Notes: generated by a model from the letters alone, not told the origin. Positions 44,141-53,712 are shown, counted from the stretch's first letter. The stretch: 64,000 nt of DNA from Fimbriiglobus ruber (GCF_002197845.1 NZ_NIDE01000004.1:1302001-1366000); one strand, 5' to 3'. Program-made: numbers and translations.

Positions 44141-47100
44141 AGGGCCGGATTCGGGGTTCCGGGCGGAACCGAGGGCGGGACGGCCGGGGGAACCGTGGGT
44201 GGGACGGCCGGGGGAACCGTGGGCGGGACGGCCGGGGGAACCGTGGGCGGGACGGTGGGGGACGTGATGTTCGCGGAGACACTTGGTTGGGATAAGGCGT
44301 AATCCGCGGCTTGCGGGCCGGTCAGTTTGAGCCCGGAAACGGTTACGGCAATCCCGGTACCCGGGTTGGGGCTGGCAAACGTGCCCGTGGCTCCGCTCGC
44401 GTCCAATGTGACGGCGTCCCCGGGGAACGTCCCGGTCAAAGTAGCACCGGCCGTGTCGAGCGTGGCCAACGTCGTCCCGTCGCCGACCTTGTTCTGGGCC
44501 GTGACCCCTGTGACGGTGAGGGGGGCCGGGGTGATGCTCGCGGCGGCCGTCGGTTGGACCAGGACGTATTCCCCGGCCTGAGCCCCGCCGAGGGTCAGGC
44601 CGGCGACCGTGACCGGAATCCCGGTCCCGACGTCCGCGGAGGTGAACGTCCCGCTCGCGCCGGTCGCGACCAGCGTCACCGTGTCCCCGGCGAACACCCC
44701 GACCAGGGTCGCCCCGGCGGTCGACAGGGTGGCGGCCGGCGTGTGGTTGTACGCCCGGTCGTTGGCCGTCAGTCCCGCCACCGTGAGTGGGGCGGGCGTG
44801 ATGTTGGCCGTGGTTGCCGGTTGGGTCAGGGTGTAGTCCCCGGCCTGGGCGCCGCCGAGGGTCAGACCGGCGACCGCGACCGGAATCCCGATCCCCACTT
44901 GCGGGATGGCGAACGTCCCGGTCGCCCCGGTCGCGACCAGCGTGACCGCGTCCCCGCCGAGAACCCCGACCAGGGCCGCGCCCGTGATCGACACGGTCGC
45001 CGCGGTGGTCCGGTCGTAGGTCCGGTTGACGGCGGTGATCCCGGCCACCGTAAGTGGGGCGGGCGTGATGTCGGCTGTGGTCGTCGGCTCGGTCAGGGTG
45101 TAGTCCCCGGCCTTGGCCCCGGTAAGCGCCAGCCCCGAGACATCGACAGTGATTCCGGTTCCCACGTCCGGGTTGGTAAACGTCCCGGTCGCACCGGCCG
45201 TGACCAGCGCAACGGCGTCCCCTCCGAGAACCCCGGCCAGGGTCGCGACCGTGGTCGATACGGTTGCCCCGGTGGTTCGATTGTAAACGCGGTTCGCGGC
45301 AGTGATCCCGGTCACGGTGAGTGTGGCCGGGGTGATGCTCGCGGTGACGCCGGTCGGCTGGGTGAGGACGTAATTCGCGGCTTGCGGTCCCGACAGTGCC
45401 AGGCCGGAGACCGCAACACTGATCCCAGTCCCCACGTCCACGCTGGAGAATGTGGCCGTCGCCCCGGTCGCGACGAGGGTCACAGAGTCCCCGTTCACGA
45501 CCCCGACGAGACCGGCCCCTGCGGTCTCAAGGGTCGCGGAAGACGTCCCGTTATAGGCCCGATTGACGACGGTAATCCCGGTGACGGTAAGAACGATCGG
45601 GTTGACGACGAGCGACTGATGGACGGCGGCGGCGGCCGCATAATCGGTGTCGCCGGCCTGGTTCGCCTGGATGACCACGCTCCCGGCCCCGGTGACGGTG
45701 AGGACGTTGCCGGACACGGTGGCCGGCCCGCTGACGACGGTGAACGTCACTGCGTTCCCGGACCCCCCGCCGGTGGCCGCCAAGTTCACGGTCAGCCCGG
45801 CCGCGTATGTGACAGCGGTCAGAGGGGCAAACGTGATGGTCTGGGCAGCCGCGTTCACGACCAGGGTCTGCTGAACGGCGGTGGCGGCCGCATAGTCGGC
45901 ATCACTGGCCTGGTCCGCCTGGATCACCACACTTCCCGCACCGGTGACGGTGAGGACGTTCCCGGACACGGTCGCCGGCCCGCTGATCACGGTAAACGTC
46001 ACCGCGTCACCGGACGCCCCGCCGGTGGCCGTCAGATTCACTGTCAGACCGATGGCGAAGGTGACCTGGGCTAGGGGGGTGAAGGTGATAGTCTGGGCGG
46101 CCGGGTTGACGACCAGGGTCTGCTGGACGGCGGTGGCAGCTGTGAAGTTGGCGTCCCCGGCCTGGGTGGCCTGGATGACCACGCTCCCGCCCCCGGTGAC
46201 GGTCAAGACGTTCCCGGATACGGTGGCCGGCCCGCTGACGACCGTGTAGCCGACCGTCAGCCCGCTGCTGCTCGTCGCCGCCAGGTTCACCGTCAACCCG
46301 ACCGCGAAGTTGACCGGGGCCGGGGGGGTGAACGTGATGGTCTGGGCGCCCTGATTCACGACGAGCGTCTGCTGGACGGCGGTGGCGGCCGCGAAGTCGG
46401 CGTCCCCGGCCTGGATCGCCTGGATCACTACGCTCCCGATCCCGGTGATGGTCAGGACGTTGCCGGACACCGTGGCCGGACCGCTGATAACCGTGTAGCT
46501 GACGGTCAGCCCGCTGCTGCTGGTCGCCGCCAGGTTCACCGTCAACCCGACGGCGAAGTTGACCGGGGCCAGAGTGGTGAACGTGATGGTCTGGCTCGCC
46601 GGGTTGACGACGAGGGTCCGCTGGACGGCGGTGGCGGCCGCGAAGTCGGCGTCCCCGGCCTGGGTCGCCTGGATGACCACGCTCCCACCCCCGGTGACGG
46701 TGAGGACGTTGCCGGACACCGTAGCCGGCCCGCTGACGACCGTGTAGCCGACGGTCAGCCCGCTGCTGCTGGTCGCCGCCAGGTTCACCGTCAGGCCGAC
46801 GGCGAAGGTGACCGGGGCCGGGGGGGTGAAGGTGATGGTCTGGCTCGCCGGGTTGACGACGAGCGTCTGCTGGACGGGGGTGGCGGCCGCGAAGTCGGCG
46901 TCCCCGGCCTGGGTCGCCTGGATGACCACACTTCCGCCCCCGGTGACGGTCAGGACGTTGCCGGACACGGTGGCTGGCCCGCTGATAACCGTGTAGCCGA
47001 CGGTCAGCCCGCTGCTGCTGGTCGCCGCCAGGTTCACCGTCAGGCCCGCGGCGAAGGTGACCGGGGCCGGGGGATTAAACGTGATGGTCTGGGCGGCCGC

Positions 47101-50100
47101 GTTCACGACGAGCGTCTGCTGGACGGCGGTGGCGGCTGTGAAGTCGGCGTCCCCGGCCTGGGTCGCCTGGATGACCACGCTCCCGATCCCGGTGACGGTC
47201 AGGACGTTGCCGGACACGGTGGCCGGCCCGCTGACGACCGTGTAGCTGACCGTTAGCCCGCTGCTACTCGTCGCCGCCAGGTTCACCGTCAACCCGACCG
47301 CGAAGTTGACTGGTGCTGGGGGGGTAAACGTAATGGTCTGGGCGCCCTGATTCACGACGAGCGTCTGCTGGACGGCGGTGGCGGCCGTGAAGTCGGCGTC
47401 GCCGGCCTGGATCGCCTGGATGACCACGCTCCCGGCCCCGGTGACGGTGAGGACGTTGCCGGACACGGTGGCCGGCCCGCTGATGACGGTATAGCTGACG
47501 GTCAGCCCGCTGCTGCTCGTCGCCGCCAGGTTCACCGTCAACCCGACGGCGAAGGTGACCGGGGCCGGAGTGGTGAAGGTGATAGTCTGGCTCGCCGGGT
47601 TGACGACAAGGGTCTGCTGGACGGCGGTGGCGGCCGCGAAGTCGGCGTTGCCGGCCTGGGTCGCCTGGATCACCACGCTCCCGCCCCCGGTGACGGTGAG
47701 GACGTTGCCGGACACCGTAGCCGGCCCGCTGACGACGGTGTAACTGACCGTCAACCCGCTGTCGCTGGTCGCCGCCAGGTTCACCGTCAGGCCCGCGGCG
47801 AAGGTGACCGGGGCCGGGGTGGTGAAGGTGATGGTCTGGCTCGCCGGGTTGACGACGAGCGTCTGTTGAACGGCGGTGGCGGCCGCGAAGTCGGCATCGC
47901 CCGCCTGGGTGGCCTGGATCACCACGTTCCCGCCCCCGGTGACGGTGAGGACGTTGCCGGACACGGTGGCCGGCCCGCTGACGACCGTGTAGCTGACGGT
48001 CAGCCCGCTGCTGCTGGTCGCCGCCAGGTTCACCGTCAGGCCGGCGGCGAAGGTGACCGGGGCCGGGGGATTAAACGTGATGGTCTGGGCGGCCGCGTTC
48101 ACGACGAGCGTCTGCTCGACGGTGGTGGCGGCCGCATAGTCGGCATCGCCGGCCTGGGTGGCCTGAATGACTACGCTCCCGACCCCGGTGACGGTGAGGA
48201 CGTTCCCGGCCACCGTCGCCGGTCCACTGAGGACCGTGTAACCGACCGTCAGCCCGCTGCTGCTGGTCGCCGCCAGGTTTACGGTCAGGCCAACGGAGAA
48301 GTTGACCGGAGCCGGTGGGGTGAACGTGATGGTCTGGCTAGCCGGGTTGACGACGAGGGTCTGCTGGACGGCGGTGGCGGCCGCATAGTCGGCGTCGCCG
48401 GCCTGGATCGCCTGGATGACCACGCTCCCGGCTCCGGTGACGGTCAGGACGTTGCCGGACACGGTGGCCGGCCCGCTGACGACCGTGTAGCCGACGGTCA
48501 GCCCGCTGCTGCTGGTCGCCGCCAGGTTCACCGTCAACCCGGTGGCGTAGGTGACCGGGGTGGGGGTGGTGAACGTGATGGACTGGCTCGCCGGGTTGAC
48601 GACGAGCGTCTGCTCGACGGCGGTGGCGGCCACATAGTCGGCGTCCCCGGCCTGGGTCGCCTGGATGACCACGCTCCCGCCCCCGGTGATGGTCAAGACG
48701 TTGCCGGACACCGTAGCCGGCCCGCTGACGACTGTGTAGCCGATCGTCAACCCGCTGCTGCTCGTCGCCGCCAGGTTCACCGTCAACCCGGCCGCGAAAG
48801 TGACCGGGGCCGGGGGATTAAATGTGATGGTTTGCGTGGCCGGGTCGATCACGAGTGTTTGTTGAACCGCTGTCGCAGTTGTGTAATTATTGTTCCCGGC
48901 CTGGGTCGCCTGGATGACCACGCTCCCGCCCCCGGTGACGGTCAGGACGTTGCCGGACACGGTGGCCGGTCCGCTGATAACCGTGTAGCTGACCGTCAAC
49001 CCACTGTCGCTGGTCGCCGCCAAGTTCACGGTCAGTCCGGCGGCGAATGTGACCGGGGTCGGCGGGTTGAACGTGATGGTCTGTCCGATCGGGTTGATCA
49101 CGAGCGTCTGACTCTCATCCGTAAACACGTCCGTCCCGTCGCTGTACTGGATCTCGACGACATAGCTTCCGCCGGCCGTTCCCGCGGGGATGAAGTAACT
49201 GCCGACCACCGTCTGACTCGTCACGTTCACTTGGACGGACGTACCGATAACTGTGGTGCCCTGGAGCAGGGTGAAGGTGACGGTCCCGCTCGTCACCTGC
49301 CCGATGGTGGTACTCAGGTCCGCGGTCAGGTTGACCGAGTGACCGGCGTTCGGGTTGTACGGGACCGGGGGCACCGGCTCGCCGGCCGGGCGGACCGGGC
49401 GGTCGGACAAGACTGGCGGCGGCGAGTAGACCACCGTCGGCAGGATCGTCGTCGGGTTGGAGACGTGGTCGACAATGTGCGTGCGAATTTCCGAATCGAG
49501 CGACGTTCCCCAATACTCGTCGGGGAGCAAGATGTTGACCGACGTAGACCCCGAGGCCACGATGGCGTTCGCCGGCAACCCGCTAAAGTCGTTGTCCGTG
49601 ATGTTGATCGTGGCCGCGTTGTTAATCGCCAGTTGCCCGGTGAGCAGCATGTACTGCAGGGTCGAGGTCGCCCCCGCGAGCAGGTTGATGCTGGTCCACT
49701 CGAAGCTGCCGCCGATCATGTTGAAGATGCCGCCCGAATCGACCTGAAGGAGGGATGTTCCGGACGACGCCTGAGACCCGGTGGTGGTGAAGTTGGTGTC
49801 AGTCACAACCATGGTGCCGCCGCTGGCGACGGTGATCGAGTCGGTGTCGGTGTGGTCGACGGTGAACTGGGCGGCGAACGACGCCGGGTCGGTCACCGTC
49901 AGGGTCCCGTCGACCACCACCGACCCGGTGAAATCGTTGTCCGCGATCGCGACCGACGTGTTGGCCAGGAAGTTGACGGTGGCCCCGGCCGCGATGGTGA
50001 ACGGGGACGACGTCCCGTTGTACCCGGTCAGGGACGAGATGACGTACCGCTGGAGGGTCGACGACCCGCCGAGGACCGGCAGGTTCAGGGGAGTCGACCC

Positions 50101-50211
50101 GATCGAACTGCCGGAGTTCAGGTCGACGTCCTGGAACGACGTGTTGTTGGCCAGCAGGGGGACGTACGCCGGCTGGACGTACACGGTCCCGTCGAACGCG
50201 TTCCCGGTCAC
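43120..50211 (-). CDS. Giant repeat-rich surface protein, C-terminal part (continuation after a frameshift)
   Basis: About 2,363 residues. In order: a beta-helix-like copy of the 186-residue repeat, a further unique adhesin-like stretch, 14 tandem Ig-like repeats of 83 residues (Q-T-I-T-F, GLTVNLAATSSSGLTV, VSGPATVSGNVLTVTG), five MBG/YDG-like repeats of about 87 residues (LTVTGITVVNRAYNGT and variants), a Val-Pro-rich linker built of 8-residue units, and at least five FG-GAP/VCBS-type units with Ca-binding D-x-N-x-D-G loops (VAVADLNDDGVPDLI, VGDVNGDGVPDLI). It lacks its own plausible start or signal: the first Met lies in the middle of a repeat. It continues the 50283-52589 frame if one base is restored. 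Confidence 0.85.
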   Translation of the reverse strand: MTGNAFDGTVYVQPAYVPLLANNTSFQDVDLNSGSSIGSTPLNLPVLGGSSTLQRYVISSLTGYNGTSSPFTIAAGATVNFLANTSVAIADNDFTGSVVVDGTLTVTDPASFAAQFTVDHTDTDSITVASGGTMVVTDTNFTTTGSQASSGTSLLQVDSGGIFNMIGGSFEWTSINLLAGATSTLQYMLLTGQLAINNAATINITDNDFSGLPANAIVASGSTSVNILLPDEYWGTSLDSEIRTHIVDHVSNPTTILPTVVYSPPPVLSDRPVRPAGEPVPPVPYNPNAGHSVNLTADLSTTIGQVTSGTVTFTLLQGTTVIGTSVQVNVTSQTVVGSYFIPAGTAGGSYVVEIQYSDGTDVFTDESQTLVINPIGQTITFNPPTPVTFAAGLTVNLAATSDSGLTVSYTVISGPATVSGNVLTVTGGGSVVIQATQAGNNNYTTATAVQQTLVIDPATQTITFNPPAPVTFAAGLTVNLAATSSSGLTIGYTVVSGPATVSGNVLTITGGGSVVIQATQAGDADYVAATAVEQTLVVNPASQSITFTTPTPVTYATGLTVNLAATSSSGLTVGYTVVSGPATVSGNVLTVTGAGSVVIQAIQAGDADYAAATAVQQTLVVNPASQTITFTPPAPVNFSVGLTVNLAATSSSGLTVGYTVLSGPATVAGNVLTVTGVGSVVIQATQAGDADYAAATTVEQTLVVNAAAQTITFNPPAPVTFAAGLTVNLAATSSSGLTVSYTVVSGPATVSGNVLTVTGGGNVVIQATQAGDADFAAATAVQQTLVVNPASQTITFTTPAPVTFAAGLTVNLAATSDSGLTVSYTVVSGPATVSGNVLTVTGGGSVVIQATQAGNADFAAATAVQQTLVVNPASQTITFTTPAPVTFAVGLTVNLAATSSSGLTVSYTVISGPATVSGNVLTVTGAGSVVIQAIQAGDADFTAATAVQQTLVVNQGAQTITFTPPAPVNFAVGLTVNLAATSSSGLTVSYTVVSGPATVSGNVLTVTGIGSVVIQATQAGDADFTAATAVQQTLVVNAAAQTITFNPPAPVTFAAGLTVNLAATSSSGLTVGYTVISGPATVSGNVLTVTGGGSVVIQATQAGDADFAAATPVQQTLVVNPASQTITFTPPAPVTFAVGLTVNLAATSSSGLTVGYTVVSGPATVSGNVLTVTGGGSVVIQATQAGDADFAAATAVQRTLVVNPASQTITFTTLAPVNFAVGLTVNLAATSSSGLTVSYTVISGPATVSGNVLTITGIGSVVIQAIQAGDADFAAATAVQQTLVVNQGAQTITFTPPAPVNFAVGLTVNLAATSSSGLTVGYTVVSGPATVSGNVLTVTGGGSVVIQATQAGDANFTAATAVQQTLVVNPAAQTITFTPLAQVTFAIGLTVNLTATGGASGDAVTFTVISGPATVSGNVLTVTGAGSVVIQADQASDADYAAATAVQQTLVVNAAAQTITFAPLTAVTYAAGLTVNLAATGGGSGNAVTFTVVSGPATVSGNVLTVTGAGSVVIQANQAGDTDYAAAAAVHQSLVVNPIVLTVTGITVVNRAYNGTSSATLETAGAGLVGVVNGDSVTLVATGATATFSSVDVGTGISVAVSGLALSGPQAANYVLTQPTGVTASITPATLTVTGITAANRVYNRTTGATVSTTVATLAGVLGGDAVALVTAGATGTFTNPDVGTGITVDVSGLALTGAKAGDYTLTEPTTTADITPAPLTVAGITAVNRTYDRTTAATVSITGAALVGVLGGDAVTLVATGATGTFAIPQVGIGIPVAVAGLTLGGAQAGDYTLTQPATTANITPAPLTVAGLTANDRAYNHTPAATLSTAGATLVGVFAGDTVTLVATGASGTFTSADVGTGIPVTVAGLTLGGAQAGEYVLVQPTAAASITPAPLTVTGVTAQNKVGDGTTLATLDTAGATLTGTFPGDAVTLDASGATGTFASPNPGTGIAVTVSGLKLTGPQAADYALSQPSVSANITSPTVPPTVPPAVPPTVPPAVPPTVPPAVPPSVPPGTPNPALVGYSQIAVGEDAGGTGTVTVYNADQSVAYTATPFGASFTAGVRVAVADLNDDGVPDLIAGTGPGVTNQVVVLDGKTHQQLASFSPFETTFTGGVFVTVGDVNGDGVPDLIVTPDQSGGPIVAVYDGASLGQGKVVQLARFFGIADPSFRGGARAAVGDINGDGYGDVIVSAGYGGGPRIAIYDGKSVAAGAPTELMPDFFAFESSLRNGAYVTAGDLTGKGYADLIFGAGPGGGPRVRVVDSAALLAAGDFQSLDDASVSGVGLADFFAGDPSNRGGVRVAIADLDGSTQASLVVGSGQGAGATVTTYIGKAIVANPDAPVSTLNFDAEPGFTGGVFVG
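44173..44254 (-). repeat. 24-bp tandem repeats encoding a Val-Pro linker
   Basis: Units of GGGCGGGACGGCCGGGGGAA plus CCGT are repeated with one or two changes, coding on the minus strand for the 8-residue unit TVPPAVPP. This is the flexible linker between the MBG/YDG-like repeats and the FG-GAP region; copy number may vary between strains. Confidence 0.85.
44290..45600 (-). repeat. Five MBG/YDG-type repeats
   Basis: Units of about 87 residues start LTVTGITVVNRAYNGT, LTVTGITAANRVYNRT, LTVAGITAVNRTYDRT, LTVAGLTANDRAYNHT and LTVTGVTAQNKVGDGT, each followed by G-D-x-V-x-L and a Y-x-L-x-x-P end. This is the pattern of the MBG/YDG domains of large bacterial adhesins. Confidence 0.75.
45600..49100 (-). 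repeat. Fourteen tandem 249-bp repeats encoding Ig-like domains
   Basis: Successive units are 83 residues (249 bp) long and very similar at DNA level through the central copies, for example with the segment coding GLTVNLAATSSSGLTV. The first and last two units differ more. The strong identity points to recent homogenisation by recombination and makes the region error-prone in assembly. Confidence 0.88.
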
Positions 50212-52000
50212 GTCGGTGGCGCCCAGGATGGCCCCGTCGTCCCACGCGGTGACGGACCACCCGAACGTCGACCCGGTGGCCGTCAGCGGCCGCCCGACTT
50301 GACCTGGATGAACGACGTCCCGGTCGACGCCTGGGACCCGGTGGTGGCGAAGTCGGTGCCGGCCACGGCGAGCGTCCCGCCGCTGTCGACGACGATCGAG
50401 TCGGTGTCGCCGTGGTCGACGGTGAACTGGGCGACGAACGACGCCGGGTCGGTCACCGTCAGGGTCCCGTTGACCACCACCGACCCGGTGTAGCCGGTGT
50501 CCGGGATCACGACCGACGTGTTCTTGTCGATGGTGACGGTGGCCCCGGCGGCGATGGTGAACGGGGAGTAGGTGCCGTTGTACCCGGTGAGGGACGGGAT
50601 GACGTACCGCTGGAGGGTCGACGACCCGCCGAGGACCGGGAGGTCGAGGGGGGTCGCCCCGATCGAACTGCCGGAGTTCAGGTCGATGTCCTGGAACGAC
50701 GTGTTGTTGGCCAGCAGGGGGATATACGCCGGCTGGACGTACACGGTCCCGTCGAACGCGTTATTGGTCACGTCGGTGGCGCCCAGGATGGCCCCGTCGT
50801 CCCACGCGACGGACCACCCGAACGTCGACCCGGTGGCCGTCAGGCGGCCGCCCGATTTGACCTGGACGAGCGACGTCCCGGTCGACGCTTCGGACCCGGT
50901 GGTGGTGAAGTCGGTGCCGGCCACGGCGAGCGTCCCGCCGCTGTCGACGACGATCGAGTCGGTGTCGCCGTGGTCGACGGTGAACTGGGCGACGAACGAC
51001 GCCGGGTCGGTCACCGTCAGGGTCCCGTTGACCACCACCGACCCGGTGTAGCCGGTGTCCGGGATCACGACCGACGTGTTCTTGTCGATGGTGACGGTGG
51101 CCCCGGCGGCGATGGTGAACGGGGAGTAGGTGCCGTTGTACCCGGTGAGGGACGGGATGACGTACCGCTGGAGGGTCGACGACCCGCCGAGGACCGGGAG
51201 GTCGAGGGGGGTCGCCCCGATCGAACTGCCGGAGTTCAGGTCGACGTCCTGGAACGACGTGTTGTTGGCCAGCAGGGGGACGTACGCCGGCTGGACGTAC
51301 ACGGTCCCGTCGAACGCGTTCCCGGTCACGTCGGTGGCGCCCAGGATGGCCCCGTCGTCCCACGCGACGGACCACCCGAACGTCGACCCGGTGGCCATCA
51401 GGCGGCCGCCCGACTTGACCTGGACGAGCGACGTCCCGGTCGACGCTTCGGACCCGGTGGTGGTGAAGTCGGTGCCGGCCACGGCGAGCGTCCCGCCGCT
51501 GTCGACGACGATCGAGTCGGTGTCGCCGTGGTCGACGGTGAACTGGGCGACGAACGACGCCGGGTCGGTCACCGTCAGGGTCCCGTTGACCACCACCGAC
51601 CCGGTGTAGCCGGTGTCCGGGATCACGACCGACGTGTTCTTGTCGATGGTGACGGTGGCCCCGGCGGCGATGGTGAACGGGGAGTAGGTGCCGTTGTACC
51701 CGGTGAGGGACGGGATGACGTACCGCTGGAGGGTCGACGACCCGCCGAGGACCGGGAGGTCGAGGGGGGTCGCCCCGATCGAACTGCCGGAGTTCAGGTC
51801 GACGTCCTGGAACGACGTGTTGTTGGCCAGCAGGGGGACGTACGCCGGCTGGACGTACACGGTCCCGTCGAACGCGTTATTGGTCACGTCGGTGGCGCCC
51901 AGGATGGCCCCGTCGTCCCACGCGACGGACCACCCGAACGTCGACCCGGTGGCCGTCAGGCGGCCGCCCGACTTGACCTGGACGAGCGACGTCCCGGACC
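49730..52000 (-). repeat. Four tandem 558-bp repeats encoding beta-helix-like 186-residue units
   Basis: The anchor GCCCAGGATGGCCCCGTCGT occurs at 50221, 50781, 51339 and 51897, giving spacings of 560, 558 and 558 bp. The three upstream-coded copies are almost identical; the copy read last is more diverged. The 560-bp interval equals 558 plus a 3-base insertion minus a single base, and it is this missing base that breaks the reading frame. Confidence 0.9.
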
Positions 52001-52589
52001 CGGTGGTGGTGAAGTTGGTATTGGTCGCGGCGAACGTCCCGCCGGTGTTGACGGTAATGGAGTCGGTAGAGCCGCCGGAGTTGTGCTGGGCAATGAACGA
52101 TGCCGGGTTATTCGCGGTGAGGGTTCCGTTGACCGCGACCGCCACATTGTCGGCGATCGCGAACTTTGACCCGGTGCCAACAATTAGTGACCCGTTGGCC
52201 GGGATCGTGACCACTCCTCCAAAGGTTGACTGATCCGTCCCGAGCGTCAGCGATCCGTTATTTACGCTGAAAGTGGTATTCGAGTTAGTCGTTACGCTTT
52301 TGACGCTATCGGTCACCCCGGGGGCGAGCGAAACATTGCCGGCCGAAGTGAGGTTGATAACGGCGTCGTCGTTAGCGCCGGGCGCGACACCTCCGATCCA
52401 GTTGACCCCAGCGTCCCAACTTCCTCCTGTAGGATGGTCAGTCGCGTCCCAGGTGATCGTCGCCGGAACAATGCGGCCCTCGAACTGCTCGATCCACAAC
52501 CGCACGGCCAGCGAATCCGGCTTGCGAATCGGTCGAGTGTTTGGTTGAAAGAGTTTTCGGAATAAGGTGCTTTTCGATTTGTGGAACAT
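50283..52589 (-). CDS. Giant surface protein, N-terminal part (ends at a frameshift stop)
   Basis: 768 residues from the ATG at 52587-52589 (MFHKSKSTLFRKLF). After a basic head comes WIEQFEGRIVPATITWDA, the L-E-x-R-x-V-P-A type segment seen at the N-terminus of many planctomycete giant extracellular proteins, where it precedes export and repeats. Three copies of the 186-residue repeat follow (GSTFGWSVAWDDGAILGAT, LPVLGGSSTLQRYVIPS, GTLTVTDPASFVAQFTVDH), with a beta-helix or autotransporter-like feel. Translation stops at TGA 50283-50285 because one G present in the sister repeats is missing. With it restored, start to final stop is 9,471 bases, or 3,156 codons plus stop. Confidence 0.85.
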   Translation of the reverse strand: MFHKSKSTLFRKLFQPNTRPIRKPDSLAVRLWIEQFEGRIVPATITWDATDHPTGGSWDAGVNWIGGVAPGANDDAVINLTSAGNVSLAPGVTDSVKSVTTNSNTTFSVNNGSLTLGTDQSTFGGVVTIPANGSLIVGTGSKFAIADNVAVAVNGTLTANNPASFIAQHNSGGSTDSITVNTGGTFAATNTNFTTTGSGTSLVQVKSGGRLTATGSTFGWSVAWDDGAILGATDVTNNAFDGTVYVQPAYVPLLANNTSFQDVDLNSGSSIGATPLDLPVLGGSSTLQRYVIPSLTGYNGTYSPFTIAAGATVTIDKNTSVVIPDTGYTGSVVVNGTLTVTDPASFVAQFTVDHGDTDSIVVDSGGTLAVAGTDFTTTGSEASTGTSLVQVKSGGRLMATGSTFGWSVAWDDGAILGATDVTGNAFDGTVYVQPAYVPLLANNTSFQDVDLNSGSSIGATPLDLPVLGGSSTLQRYVIPSLTGYNGTYSPFTIAAGATVTIDKNTSVVIPDTGYTGSVVVNGTLTVTDPASFVAQFTVDHGDTDSIVVDSGGTLAVAGTDFTTTGSEASTGTSLVQVKSGGRLTATGSTFGWSVAWDDGAILGATDVTNNAFDGTVYVQPAYIPLLANNTSFQDIDLNSGSSIGATPLDLPVLGGSSTLQRYVIPSLTGYNGTYSPFTIAAGATVTIDKNTSVVIPDTGYTGSVVVNGTLTVTDPASFVAQFTVDHGDTDSIVVDSGGTLAVAGTDFATTGSQASTGTSFIQVKSGGR

Positions 52590-53124
52590 GGGAGCCTTTT
52601 TTGAGACACGGGAAGAAAATGCCGCTGTCGGGCTTTCATCCGAATGAAGCATTCATCAGTGATTTCGCGCCTTGAGGAGCTAAAGGCGTAAAGTGGTCGC
52701 GAGATGTCCAGGAAATCGAAATTTAATCGCGATTTTTGCGTAAGCCTATGTGGAAACTGGATTTGCTGAAATAAGAAAAGAAATCCCGGCCTTCGTTCGG
52801 GCAATGCTAGCGGCAACTGTTGCTTATCTGGAACAACACGTTGGGCCTAAATGTCCGCACCTGCCGCCTACGCGCCAATTCTTTAAGATCGATGTCCGCC
52901 CTTGGACTCATGAGTGAAGCTTCGGCGGACAATAACGAGTCGATTACCTCGTTTTTCTATTACGCGCCGCACTTTCTCTCGGAAGAATCTGGACGCTGTA
53001 CCGCGCGGGCGGCGACCATTGCCATTCCGGAGGTTGTTGTTGGCTTGCCACTCGGCTAATATCTTTTTTTGATTCTCTCGCTTCGGGACGATCGGTTATC
53101 CAAGCACTTGCCACGGACTGAACT
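52590..53124. other. Divergent regulatory region between the giant surface gene and the ECF sigma gene
   Basis: About 535 bases, lower in GC than the coding flanks, with both promoters expected here. No small gene was convincing. I could not define a -35/-10 pair or an ECF-type recognition site by eye, so no promoter is marked. Confidence 0.45.
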
Positions 53125-53712
53125 GTGTCCGCTACTCGTCTCAGCCTAATTGACCGTTTGAAGCAAAAACAACCCTCACACTCCGATTGGGAATGGCTTC
53201 GCGACATCTATACACCGTTAATTCGGATCCGCTTGGCGAACGTCCCCGGAATCCAGAACGAACTGGATGACGTGGCGCAAGATGTTATGGTCGTATTGTT
53301 AAGTGCGATCTCCGGGTTCGAGCGGCAGCGCGACGGCTCATTCCGGAAGTGGCTCCGCCAGATTACCGTGAACCGCCTCCGCGAGTATTGGCGACAGCGG
53401 GCCAAACGGCCGCTCGTCGGGTTCGACGACTCGTCGAATGAGAGCTTCTTTTCCCGGCTCGAAGACCCGAGAGGTGATCTCGCCGGGGAATGGGACCGGG
53501 AATACGACCGCCGCGTATTCGCCCAACTTACGACCGCCGTTCGAGCGGACTTCCAGCCCGACACATGGATCGCGTTCCACCGGTTTGCCCTGGACGGCGT
53601 CCCGGCGGCTCAAGTGGCGGCCGAGTTGGGGCTGACCGTGAATGCCGTGGTCCAGGCCAAACGGCGTGTGTTGAAGCGGTTGCGCGAGGAGGCGGGTGTA
53701 CTGATCGATTGA
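53125..53712 (+). CDS. ECF-type RNA polymerase sigma factor (sigma-70 family)
   Basis: 195 residues from a GTG at 53125. Region 2 reads WLRDIYTPLIRIRLANV, then the DDVAQDVMVVLL segment of region 2.2 and RKWLRQITVNRLREYWRQ for 2.3-2.4. Region 4 is a helix-turn-helix: TWIAFHRFALDGVPAAQVAAELGLTVNAVVQAKRRVLKRLREE (read as two stretches). The linker between them is acidic and short, as in the sigma factors linked with kinases in planctomycetes. The kinase gene follows after 76 bases in the same direction; together they probably form a signalling unit. Confidence 0.9.
   Translation: MSATRLSLIDRLKQKQPSHSDWEWLRDIYTPLIRIRLANVPGIQNELDDVAQDVMVVLLSAISGFERQRDGSFRKWLRQITVNRLREYWRQRAKRPLVGFDDSSNESFFSRLEDPRGDLAGEWDREYDRRVFAQLTTAVRADFQPDTWIAFHRFALDGVPAAQVAAELGLTVNAVVQAKRRVLKRLREEAGVLID

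Noticed and set aside
44311-46074. A 587-codon plus-strand frame opposite the MBG/YDG-like repeats
   Set aside because: Gly/Arg/Asp-rich repetitive shadow of the minus-strand repeats.
47866-52169. Two very long open frames on the plus strand (875 and 585 codons) antisense to the giant surface gene
   Set aside because: They mirror the GC-rich repeats of the minus-strand gene, give Arg/Gly/Asp-rich sequence without domains, and repeat with exactly the same period. The minus-strand product has clear domains.
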